IMG/VR virus record: IMGVR_UViG_3300017782_000102
Coordinates: 1 to 32,662 of that record
Origin: a virus
Length of the DNA: 32,662 bases
Strand: one strand, 5' to 3'
How positions within the stretch are numbered: the stretch's first letter is position 1; each line of letters starts with the position of its first letter. Under the pieces are notes generated by a model. It saw only the letters and a list, made by a program, of their open reading frames with translations. It made no database searches and was not told the origin of the DNA. This document shows positions 25,748-32,662 of this stretch, in pieces. Both the position numbers and the translations under genes were made by a program.

Positions 25748-26474
25748 ATTCTTAGAGTTTGATACATCAACATTCGATAGAGTGTTTTTAGCATTATCAG
25801 GTGGTACGGACTCTGCGATGATCTTATACTTACTCTGTAAGATAAAACCAGAATGGAAAATAATTTGTCATACAGGAATTGACAAACACAAAGATCCATG
25901 GGTAGGTGAGTATGCTTCAGAGATCGTAGGTTTTATGCAAAATAAATTTCCTAATGTAGAAATTATACATGAGCAATATAAATTCGATAGTTTAGATCCC
26001 ATAACATTATACTATGCTAAAAAAGAATGGGATGCAATAGAAGATAAGTCTGTCTTACCTACAGCTCAGGGGTATTCTAAAGCATTTGCTTCCCAAGATT
26101 TAAAAAGCAAACTTAGAATAAAATATGATATAAAACTATCGATACATGGTATTACTGCTAATCCTCCTATGGAGGTGCAAAAAAAACTTGGTTTTGATAA
26201 AGTTGCTGAACCTAGAAGAAATAAAACGTACAAAGAAGAGACGTGGAAAAAATCAGGTAAGATGCATTATAGACCCTTTGTTAACGTAGATAAAAAGTTC
26301 GTTTCTGATCTATATAAACAATTTAATTTAATGGATGATTTATTCCCTCTTACAATGTCTTGTATAGGTTTTGAAAAAGAAACAAATTATTTTACTGAAC
26401 CATGTAAAGAATGTTACTGGTGTCATGAAAAAAAATGGGCATTCGGTTGTTATGATGGAGGTTTAGTTGAGTAA
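25716..26474 (+). CDS. PP-loop ATP pyrophosphatase, QueC-like
   Basis: 252 residues. The PP-loop Ser28-Gly-Gly-Thr-Asp-Ser33 (LALSGGTDSAMILYLL) binds the ATP phosphates, and such enzymes adenylate a carboxyl or amide group. The C-terminus has Cys216 in TMSCIG, then Cys230, Cys233 and Cys236 in CKECYWCHEKKWAFG; this matches the zinc site of QueC (7-cyano-7-deazaguanine synthase) in arrangement, including the aromatic-Phe end. The centre differs from QueC and no QueD, QueE or FolE lies in the window, so a different substrate is likely. N-type ligases of nucleotide-sugar pathways are another option. It starts inside the radical SAM gene; no clear ribosome binding site supports the ATG, so coupled translation is likely. 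The call of the exact start is less certain. Confidence 0.78.
   Translation: MLLKANGKKLKFLEFDTSTFDRVFLALSGGTDSAMILYLLCKIKPEWKIICHTGIDKHKDPWVGEYASEIVGFMQNKFPNVEIIHEQYKFDSLDPITLYYAKKEWDAIEDKSVLPTAQGYSKAFASQDLKSKLRIKYDIKLSIHGITANPPMEVQKKLGFDKVAEPRRNKTYKEETWKKSGKMHYRPFVNVDKKFVSDLYKQFNLMDDLFPLTMSCIGFEKETNYFTEPCKECYWCHEKKWAFGCYDGGLVE
26457..26461 (+). promoter_or_regulatory. Ribosome binding site deciding a TTG start
   Basis: GGAGG, the strongest Shine-Dalgarno sequence in the cassette, lies five bases before TTG (26467-26469). No ATG or GTG in this frame lies at a comparable distance. It supports a TTG start for the kinase-like gene, located within the end of the PP-loop gene. Confidence 0.7.
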
Positions 26475-27000
26475 ACTACCTAATAATTTACCAGATAATT
26501 TTTTTGATCATATGTGGCCTGGAAAAAAGAATTGGAAAGACGCAAGTAAATATGGTATCATGGGAGATATGTTTTGGAAAGAAATTAGTTGGAATATAGA
26601 TGATGACTGGTTAGATGAATATAAAAAGTTGAGAGAATATGAACCTAGACTAGTTGAGGTATATGGATATGAAAAAAGAAGAATCTATATGCAATGGATT
26701 GACGGAGATATACTGAGACGTAATTTAGATTTAGATTGTTTTATAGAAGCATGTGACATTATGAAAAGCATAGCAACTTATGCTAAAAACAATCCACGAC
26801 CTAGTAAAATTTATCCTGATATGGGATTTTGGTTTCATCATGATATGGCTCCTAGAAATTTTATGATTGAAAAAAATACAAAAAAGGTGTACTTAATAGA
26901 TCCTGATACATTTGGTTTTTGGATATATGGTCAAAAAGAATCTGATATAAAAGACGCTGCTAATTATAAGGGAATGTCAACTGAGAGAAAACCAGAATGA
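26467..27000 (+). CDS. Short kinase/aminoglycoside-phosphotransferase-like protein
   Basis: 177 residues, TTG start chosen because of the GGAGG just upstream. Residues 124-131 (HHDMAPRN) match the HxDxxxxN catalytic loop of APH and choline-kinase-like folds, and Asp145 in LIDPDTFGF fits the metal-binding DFG/DxD position. EPRLVEVYGYEKRRIYMQWIDG (about residues 58-79, in two strands) looks like the hinge region that precedes the C-lobe. The N-lobe that carries the ATP-binding Gly loop and Lys is missing or much reduced, because the protein is about half the usual size. It may be a pseudokinase, a compact kinase, or use a partner. It overlaps its upstream neighbour by eight bases and its downstream neighbour by ATGA. 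Confidence 0.6.
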   Translation: MSKLPNNLPDNFFDHMWPGKKNWKDASKYGIMGDMFWKEISWNIDDDWLDEYKKLREYEPRLVEVYGYEKRRIYMQWIDGDILRRNLDLDCFIEACDIMKSIATYAKNNPRPSKIYPDMGFWFHHDMAPRNFMIEKNTKKVYLIDPDTFGFWIYGQKESDIKDAANYKGMSTERKPE

Positions 27001-27689
27001 AAATAATTGCTGTAAGGATCGGTGATAAGTACGGGCCTGAATATGAAGAATACTTAGAATCTAAATTACCTGAATATGAATTTATATGGGTAAGAGAACC
27101 CATAAGAGAAGATGTCACCCTTCAATGGAATAAAATGTATGGCATGTCTCTTGACATAGACGAACCAGTATGTGTGATGGATATTGACATTATACTTACA
27201 AACGACTATAAAAAAGTATTTGAATATCCTATAGAACCAGGCGAGTTTGCATGTATGCCAGGCTGGTGGAGAGACAGTAATCCAGAGTATACACTAAACG
27301 GTGGATTCTTCAAATACTATCCAAAAGATTGTAGATACATATATGATGAGTTTATGTCAAATGTAGACTATTGGCAACAGTATTATATTAACAACGGTAT
27401 CACAAAAGGCCCTGTAAACGGTGAACAGTATTTTGTGTTTGATCAGGTCAATAAAAAATTAAATATAAAACTTCTTCCTTCTGCATGGTTTACCAGATGG
27501 AAAACCAAATTTCAAGACAGTGACTACCAATATGATAAATGGCAATGGAACATGACTCAGAAATATAAAGAAGTTTCTGGTAATGACTATGTGTGGATGG
27601 GTGAATTTCACGAAGATATAAAGTTTGTACATTTTACGCACTCAAGTAATAAACCAACAGAATGGAAACACTATTCGTCAAAACCCTAA
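26997..27689 (+). CDS. Glycosyltransferase-like protein 2 (GT-A, DxD)
   Basis: 230 residues. It opens like transferase 1 (IIAVRIGDKYGPEYEEYL, with the shared Ile-x-x-V-x-x-Gly-Asp-Lys-Tyr pattern) and has Asp62-Ile-Asp64 in VMDIDIIL as the metal-binding DxD. FACMPGWWRDSN and LNGGFFKYYPKD follow, as expected for the acceptor-side part of GT-A proteins. A carboxy-terminal His-rich end (FHEDIKFVHFTHSS) could supply another metal or donor contact, as in GT8 'HxxGxxKPW' enzymes, here with KPTEWKHY near the end. The gene closes the cassette; the stop is four bases before the next late promoter. It may be a duplicate of transferase 1 with its own donor or acceptor. Confidence 0.7.
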   Translation: MKIIAVRIGDKYGPEYEEYLESKLPEYEFIWVREPIREDVTLQWNKMYGMSLDIDEPVCVMDIDIILTNDYKKVFEYPIEPGEFACMPGWWRDSNPEYTLNGGFFKYYPKDCRYIYDEFMSNVDYWQQYYINNGITKGPVNGEQYFVFDQVNKKLNIKLLPSAWFTRWKTKFQDSDYQYDKWQWNMTQKYKEVSGNDYVWMGEFHEDIKFVHFTHSSNKPTEWKHYSSKP

Positions 27690-27693
27690 TCGT

Positions 27694-27701
27694 TATAAAT
27701 A
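27694..27701 (+). promoter_or_regulatory. T4-type late promoter for the tail-fibre genes
   Basis: Exact TATAAATA preceded by CG, giving CGTTATAAATA. CGTT (27691-27694) and AACG (27702-27705) form a small inverted repeat around ATAAATA, as with CCTT/AAGG at 12561. It is 42 bases upstream of the 27744 start. Confidence 0.85.
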
Positions 27702-27743
27702 AACGTAACATGATGCACGAGTTACTTAGTATCGGATTGGGAA

Positions 27744-28088
27744 ATGGCAGAATACGAAAAATTTACATTCGACATCGGGTCGGATATCGCAGTACAATTA
27801 GAACTTGTAGACCTTAGTGGTAATCCAAAGGATCTTTCAAATTATTCTGCTGCAGCTAAAATGAAACGGAACTACAATTCCGATTCTGCTGACACAACTG
27901 ACTTCTCCGTAGCAATACAACCTACTGATGGTGTAGTAACTCTTTCCTTGACAAACCTACAGACTAACCAACTTCGTGTCGGTAACTACGTTTATGATGT
28001 GGAAATCTCTTTTGTTGACTCCAATGGATCAACAGTAGTTGAGAGAGTCCTTGAAGGAAAGATACGAGCTAACCCATCGGTAACATAA
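27744..28088 (+). CDS. BppU-like N-terminal domain protein (fibre-associated)
   Basis: 114 residues. The sequence runs as a single beta-sandwich: FDIGSDIAVQLELVDLSGNP, then LSNYSAAAKMKRNY, then GVVTLSLTNLQTNQL and GNYVYDVEISF, ending KIRANPSVT. This order (a leading 'G-d-x-a-v-q-l-e-l-x-d-x-x-G', a 'Y-d-v-e' strand, a 'G-k-i-x-v-x-P-x-V-T' end) is the BppU_N-type domain found in receptor-binding proteins of many phages. It is the first gene after a late promoter and shares one base with the next (TAATG), directly before two large fibre genes. A role in fibre attachment is likely. The start was chosen by domain completeness; the ribosome binding site is weak. Confidence 0.7.
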   Translation: MAEYEKFTFDIGSDIAVQLELVDLSGNPKDLSNYSAAAKMKRNYNSDSADTTDFSVAIQPTDGVVTLSLTNLQTNQLRVGNYVYDVEISFVDSNGSTVVERVLEGKIRANPSVT

Positions 28089-28309
28089 TGTCAGAAATTC
28101 CTCCAGTCCAAACACACATTCGAAAAATTACAGTTGGTACTCCAGTCAGAAAAGTAACTGGTGCACAGGCACAGAGTATTGGTGATTTAACAGATGTAGA
28201 TTTATCTGGGAATAGTAACTTTGCAATTCTTCAGTTTAACCTAGCATCAGGGAAGTTCGAAGCAACTACTGAACCAGATGGTTTAGAGTTTGATGCAGGG
28301 ACTTTCTAA
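28088..28309 (+). CDS. Small fibre-associated protein
   Basis: 73 residues, overlapping both neighbours by one base (TAATG). The first half is THIRKITVGTPVRKVTGAQ; the second half is IGDLTDVDLSGNSNFAILQFNLASGKFEATT. The second half is the 'L-x-D-V-D-x-S-G/T-...-L-x-y-d/n-x-x-x-g-k-f' element that repeats inside marine phage fibre proteins and is usually a knob or strand-swap element. As a separate small protein it may be an adaptor or a piece of a once larger fibre. It has no signal peptide, membrane segment or enzyme motif. Confidence 0.7.
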   Translation: MSEIPPVQTHIRKITVGTPVRKVTGAQAQSIGDLTDVDLSGNSNFAILQFNLASGKFEATTEPDGLEFDAGTF

Positions 28310-31300
28310 TGGCAAATATATTTAAAATAAAAACATCCTCTGGTACAGCGACACTAGAAGGTAAGGAAGGTCTCAATATCCTCAAGATTGGGGAAATGGG
28401 ATATTCTTATGCTTCTGGTGACTCTGATGGTGGTGACAGACTATTCATTGGTATTGGGACTCCAGGCCCAAAAGCAAATGGATATGCTAGTGAATATGTA
28501 ACTATTGGTGGTCAATACTTTACACAACTTCTAAGTGCGCCGATTGGTAAACTCAAAGGTGGTAAAGCACTTATCGTTGATGCAAATGGAAAGATTGAAA
28601 CTCAGTCTGGTACATTAAATATTGACGATCTTGAGTTTACGGACGCAACTCTTGCCGCAACACAAGGCCCACTAGTACTCAGAGGTTTTGATGGTACTGT
28701 AAGTTTTGGAGGGGATAGACTTACAGATGTTGCAACACCTCTTGCAGGTACAGATGGTGTAAACAAAGATTACGTTGATAACTTAGATTTACTTCATGCA
28801 AATGCAGATGAGAATCTCGAAGGTACTGGTAATATCAAAGCTGGTAATAGACTTGAGATCAAAGGTAGTTACAACGTCAATACAAAACGTTATGATCTCG
28901 CAGATGGTGCACAAGTTGACATCTATCTCGATTCAAATGTAACAGGTCTTTCATCGATAGAAATCGATAATGTAAAGATCGATGGTAATACTATTAGTAC
29001 CACATCTGGAACATTGACTCTTGATCCGACACCAATCGGTGCGCCAGGTAAAGTTATAATTCAAGGTGACTTACAGGTTGATGGTACTACTACAACAATC
29101 AATTCTACAGAATTAACAATCAACGATAAGAGTATTGTATTAGCAGATAATGCTACTACTCCTGAACAGGCGGATTCATCTGGTATTATAATTGGTGGTT
29201 CAGGAGCACAGATAGTCTGGAAGAGTTCAATAAACTCATGGGTGTTCAATAGAAATATTAGTGGACTTGTTGTAACAGCGGACACACTGCAAGGTAGATA
29301 TGATGGGTTTGATTCTGACTTTGCAACGAAAACAACTACAGATCTTGCAGAAGGTGATAACCTATATTATACTACTACAAGACATGATTCAGATTTTGAC
29401 GTTCGACTTGGAACAAAGACAACAACTGATGTCGCAGAGGGAACAAACCTATATTATACAGACACGAGGTTTGATACTGCATTAGGAACTAAGACAACTA
29501 CTGATGTTGCCGAAGGTACAAATCTATATTATACTATACAACGTGTACGAGATGTAATCAATCTCGTTGACGCAGGTGGAGATGGATCTCTTACATATGA
29601 CTCTGCCACAGGTAAATTTACATATACAGGCCCTAGTGCCGCAGAGGTTCGTGCACATTTAAGTGGTGCAGGTGCAATAGGTTATGACAGTTCTACTGGT
29701 CAGATCTCACTCAGTAATGATGCAGTATATTCATCATCACGTGCAGACAGTGATGCAAGACATGCGGTAAGTGCTGCAGGAGATCTTTCTTATGATCCTG
29801 CAACTGGTGTGTTCCAGTTTGACGTTGAACAGGTTTACACAAAAGCAAACTTTGACTCCGACTTAGACGAAGCACTTGCAAGTGGTACAGGGATTACATA
29901 TGATTCTGCCACTAGTACAATCAATATTACAAATACAGGAGTTACTGCAGGGACATACGGTTCTGCATCTGAGGTTCCAGTATTTACAGTTAATGCACAG
30001 GGTCAATTAGATTCTGCAGGTACAGTAACAGTCGCAGGGGTTTCATCAACCTCTATGGATTCTGCTACAGGTGATTTCACAATCAATACTGCAGATGGTG
30101 GATCATTTGCTACCAGACTATATGATGCCAACATTCTCAATAATGATGGTAACAAGGCAGGTATTACATGGACAGTAAGTGGTGCGACAGACCAATTTAG
30201 AACCGCAACTAACTATATCGACTCTGATCTAGAAGTGTATACAATACGAGAAATGAACTTTACTGGTGATAAACTTCGTATCGAGGTTGCACAGTTTAGT
30301 CCAACACTTGTTGCAACTGGACAGACTAATCTAAACTTTGACCAGAAAGCAACTCAGTTCTCCGTATCGATAGATAACCCAACAGATTTTCCAACACGTT
30401 TTATCAATAGTGTATCTGGTATTACACAAACAAATGCATATGTTGGTCAGGTATTAGGTAACTACAATGCAGGTGCTAAAAGTCAAACTCCTGCAGGTGG
30501 TGTAGATTGGACACAGACATTTGCGTTTGACTCTGCATCTGGCGCCGCAGTAAGAGATAATAACACAGGTTTATCGGGTGGAACTTCCTCTGCAACAATT
30601 ACATTTGCGGATGATCAGGGTGCAGACTTTGGTACAACTGCATCATTCAGTACCACATGGAAAACACCAAACGTGACAATCAGTATGAGTAACTTGAACG
30701 GAAAACAATTCCTTGAGACTTATACTTCTACATCATATACCGTCAATCAGACTAACATGTCATCTTCTGCTAACTTTACTCATACAGTTTCTGGTACTGG
30801 AGGATCTCTTTCTAGTACTACTGGATCTGGGTCATTGACATTTACAACACCAATACACAAAGACAACGGTGGAGGGAGACAAGTAGCTGTGAGTACAGAG
30901 TTTAGAAGACCTCCAGGCGTTGCAACAACTACATATGCAGCGACTGATACCGCATCCGATACCTCGTTAAATGCAAACTTTTCGTATCCTTCATTATGGA
31001 TCTTTACTAATAGTACAGGATTAGCACCTACTAGAGCAGAGGTAGTTAATGGTGATCAGTTTGAATCTGCAGTAAACGAATTAGGAAATCAAACAAATAA
31101 CTTTACAGGCACTGTTAACAATCCAAATGCGACACCTCGTGCATTTTGGTTTATGATAAGGAGTGCAGCATCACAACCAACAACATTTCAAACTGGTGCT
31201 AGTGCATCACTACTCAGTGATGTTGCATTTGTAACAGGCACATTAGATTTGGAACCAGATTCACCACCTGCAGGTTACAGTGCAGAGACCTATAATTTAT

Positions 31301-31347
31301 ACGGTATCACTCTGCAGCCTGGCAACACTTATGTGAGTATTAGCTAA
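28309..31347 (+). CDS. Large tail-fibre protein 1
   Basis: 1012 residues. Residues about 1-70 form an N-terminal module (TLEGKEGLNILKIGEMGYSY). Residues about 247-318 carry the shared module GKVIIQGDLQVDGTTTTIN, then LTINDKSIVLADN, then SWVFNRNI. Residues 340-409 have three copies of T-K-T-T-T-D-(L/V)-A-E-G-x-N-L-Y-Y-T, a known element of marine phage fibres that forms a trimeric shaft. Residues about 420-600 repeat 'Y-D-S-A-T/S-G' strand elements. The last 400 residues are Thr/Ser/Gly-rich beta strands that should form the receptor-binding tip. The fibre lies at the end of the late unit and would determine host recognition. It shares one base with the next fibre gene. Confidence 0.85.
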   Translation: MANIFKIKTSSGTATLEGKEGLNILKIGEMGYSYASGDSDGGDRLFIGIGTPGPKANGYASEYVTIGGQYFTQLLSAPIGKLKGGKALIVDANGKIETQSGTLNIDDLEFTDATLAATQGPLVLRGFDGTVSFGGDRLTDVATPLAGTDGVNKDYVDNLDLLHANADENLEGTGNIKAGNRLEIKGSYNVNTKRYDLADGAQVDIYLDSNVTGLSSIEIDNVKIDGNTISTTSGTLTLDPTPIGAPGKVIIQGDLQVDGTTTTINSTELTINDKSIVLADNATTPEQADSSGIIIGGSGAQIVWKSSINSWVFNRNISGLVVTADTLQGRYDGFDSDFATKTTTDLAEGDNLYYTTTRHDSDFDVRLGTKTTTDVAEGTNLYYTDTRFDTALGTKTTTDVAEGTNLYYTIQRVRDVINLVDAGGDGSLTYDSATGKFTYTGPSAAEVRAHLSGAGAIGYDSSTGQISLSNDAVYSSSRADSDARHAVSAAGDLSYDPATGVFQFDVEQVYTKANFDSDLDEALASGTGITYDSATSTINITNTGVTAGTYGSASEVPVFTVNAQGQLDSAGTVTVAGVSSTSMDSATGDFTINTADGGSFATRLYDANILNNDGNKAGITWTVSGATDQFRTATNYIDSDLEVYTIREMNFTGDKLRIEVAQFSPTLVATGQTNLNFDQKATQFSVSIDNPTDFPTRFINSVSGITQTNAYVGQVLGNYNAGAKSQTPAGGVDWTQTFAFDSASGAAVRDNNTGLSGGTSSATITFADDQGADFGTTASFSTTWKTPNVTISMSNLNGKQFLETYTSTSYTVNQTNMSSSANFTHTVSGTGGSLSSTTGSGSLTFTTPIHKDNGGGRQVAVSTEFRRPPGVATTTYAATDTASDTSLNANFSYPSLWIFTNSTGLAPTRAEVVNGDQFESAVNELGNQTNNFTGTVNNPNATPRAFWFMIRSAASQPTTFQTGASASLLSDVAFVTGTLDLEPDSPPAGYSAETYNLYGITLQPGNTYVSIS
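29326..29535 (+). repeat. Three TTTDVAEG(T)NLYYT repeats in fibre protein 1
   Basis: Units begin at residues 340, 369 and 394 of the fibre (29326, 29413, 29488). Each has Thr-Lys-Thr-Thr-Thr-Asp, then Ala-Glu-Gly, then Asn-Leu-Tyr-Tyr-Thr. Spacings are 29 and 25 residues. Synonymous codons differ among units. A fourth unit is in the next fibre gene (about 32344-32391), and a 17-base identical stretch links 29503-29519 with 32358-32374. Confidence 0.8.
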
Positions 31348-32662
31348 TGCCCAATTATAACGGACTTACAAGAAACCAATGGCCAGGAACATGGAGTCCT
31401 AGTTCCAATCATCCCATTGCATTAGACACAGAGATAAGAGGTGGACTGCGTTATGTAAGTGGTGTAGATAGTGACACTGTAGTAGGAATACACGGACAAA
31501 GACTACAAGATGGGATGGTAGTCTATGTTAAGAACGCACATGGTGGATTTGAAGCAGACAGATACTACAAATATCAATTAGGTTCAGGTCAACACAGAGA
31601 TAGTAACACAGGTGAATTACCAAACGCTGCAAGTAATTGGGCTCCGTTTCAATTAGACTCTGCAGGAACAATCGCACTCATAGATTCAGATTATGTTCAA
31701 GCACGTCAGAATGATTCAGTTGGTGTTGCAACACTTGCATCTAATGCAGAAAAACTAGGGGGACAGTTACCTGCTCATTATCTAGATTTTAATAATATTA
31801 CAAACCCACCTGCGATATTAGATACAGTGGATGTCTCTAACATTATTACCAATGATGTTGATAAAACATTCGTAGACGCACTTGCAATCAACGCAGACAA
31901 ACTTGACGGATTAGACAGACAACAATTCCTAAGAGCAGACCAGTCAGATTCCATGGTCGGTTCTCTCCATATCGACTCAAACTTAGTAATCGGTGGTTAC
32001 ATTGCAGGGCCTGAAACGTTCTTCATTGATCCCGCTGCAGTTGGAGATAATACTGGTAAAGTTGTCATCAAAGGTGACCTGCAAGTTGACGGTACACAAA
32101 CTATAGTAAACTCAACTACCGTAACTATAAATGATAAAAACATTGTACTCGCAGACAGTGCTTCAGATAGTGCAGAAGCAGACGGTGCAGGTATTACCGT
32201 AAACGGTGCTAATGCTAATATAACATATAATGCGACATCTGACAAGTGGGAATTTAACAAAGATATTGCTGCAGGTAATATCAATGCAACACTCTCTGGT
32301 ACATTTACTGGATTTGATTCGGACTTCGATGTCAGACTTGCAACTAAAACTACAACAGATGTTGCCGAAGGTACGAACTTATACTATACTACTGCACGTC
32401 ATGACTCAGACACGTTATCGCAAGTTGACAGTAGTTATGTTCAAACAAGACAAACACCTCAAGACTTTGCGTATAGTTCTTTAACTGGAGCACCAACCAA
32501 TGTCTCCAGTTTTGTAAATGACGCAAACTATCTTGATTCAACAACGGTTCAAGGTGTAGTAACTGCAAATTACATAGATGGTCTCGTAAATTTAAATTAT
32601 TTAGATTCTGCAGAAGTAATTCAATTAGTCGATAGTGCATATGTACAGGCGAGAGAAGGTGA
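31347..32662 (+). CDS. Large tail-fibre protein 2 (3' end missing)
   Basis: 438 complete codons are visible from the ATG at 31347 (overlapping the stop of fibre 1) to the window edge, with no stop. The N-terminus (PNYNGLTRNQWPGTWSPSSN, then EIRGGLRYVSG) is unlike fibre 1 and should be an attachment module. Residues about 237-307 repeat the fibre 1 module (GKVVIKGDLQVDGTQTIVN, then VTINDKNIVLADS, then KWEFNKDI). A TKTTTDVAEGTNLYYT unit follows near residue 333. After it come 'DSSYVQTRQ', 'DSDYVQARQ' and 'DSAYVQAREG' type repeats. These belong to the repetitive fibres of marine T4-like phages. It may pair with or follow fibre 1 in the same fibre. Confidence 0.85.
   Translation, partial: MPNYNGLTRNQWPGTWSPSSNHPIALDTEIRGGLRYVSGVDSDTVVGIHGQRLQDGMVVYVKNAHGGFEADRYYKYQLGSGQHRDSNTGELPNAASNWAPFQLDSAGTIALIDSDYVQARQNDSVGVATLASNAEKLGGQLPAHYLDFNNITNPPAILDTVDVSNIITNDVDKTFVDALAINADKLDGLDRQQFLRADQSDSMVGSLHIDSNLVIGGYIAGPETFFIDPAAVGDNTGKVVIKGDLQVDGTQTIVNSTTVTINDKNIVLADSASDSAEADGAGITVNGANANITYNATSDKWEFNKDIAAGNINATLSGTFTGFDSDFDVRLATKTTTDVAEGTNLYYTTARHDSDTLSQVDSSYVQTRQTPQDFAYSSLTGAPTNVSSFVNDANYLDSTTVQGVVTANYIDGLVNLNYLDSAEVIQLVDSAYVQAREG

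Noticed and set aside
27710-27850. Short ORF starting ATGATG just after the 27694 promoter
   Set aside because: About 36 codons, out of frame with and largely inside the BppU-like gene, with no recognisable sequence. The BppU-like domain start at 27744 explains the region.

Overview
The window is a nearly gap-free stretch of a T4-like contractile-tail phage (myovirus) genome. It covers the baseplate and tail-fibre region, with an inserted block of enzyme genes. The AT-rich sequence, the T4-type late promoters (TATAAATA), the gene set and the fibre style (TTTDVAEGTNLYYT and DSA repeats, DUF4815) all resemble marine T4-like phages of cyanobacteria or SAR11-type hosts. The exact host cannot be read from the sequence. 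No tRNA, CRISPR array, insertion sequence, integrase or clear terminator was seen, and no gene-free stretch reaches 300 bases.

Layout. (1) 1-1051, minus strand: a partial gene I assign tentatively as the DNA end protector (gp2-like), preceded by head-completion gp4. (2) 1102-9160, plus strand, from a late promoter at 1060: tail-tube cap gp48, wedge gp53, a gp27-like hub protein, and a gp5-type hub/needle split over two genes. The first carries an OB fold, an M15-type peptidase and a decayed amidase. The second carries the beta-helix. (3) 9196-12551, from a late promoter at 9165: wedge proteins gp25, gp6 and a gp7/P2-I-like protein. (4) 12598-22862, from a late promoter at 12564: a small structural protein, gp8, a giant DUF4815 protein, its partner, a coiled-coil miniprotein, two paralogous DSA-repeat proteins and a 341-residue structural protein. 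(5) 22864-27689: an AT-richer run of tightly packed or overlapping genes. It encodes an unknown protein, a glycosyltransferase-like protein, a methyltransferase-like protein, a radical SAM enzyme with a C-terminal cysteine set, a QueC-like PP-loop ATPase, a short kinase/APH-like protein and a second glycosyltransferase-like protein. (6) 27744 to the end, from a late promoter at 27694: a BppU-like domain protein, a 73-residue protein and two related large fibre proteins, the second cut by the window edge.

How it fits together. Regions 2-4 encode the hub, wedges and connectors of the baseplate, and region 6 encodes receptor-binding fibres. Region 5 has no visible promoter of its own and lies downstream of the tail genes, so it should be made late, alongside the virion proteins. 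That timing favours modification of virion proteins, or of a virion- or envelope-linked glycan, over early DNA or tRNA modification. This cassette is the best candidate for an undescribed system here. The hub with a decayed amidase and the leaderless late promoter of the gp2-like gene are the next most interesting points.
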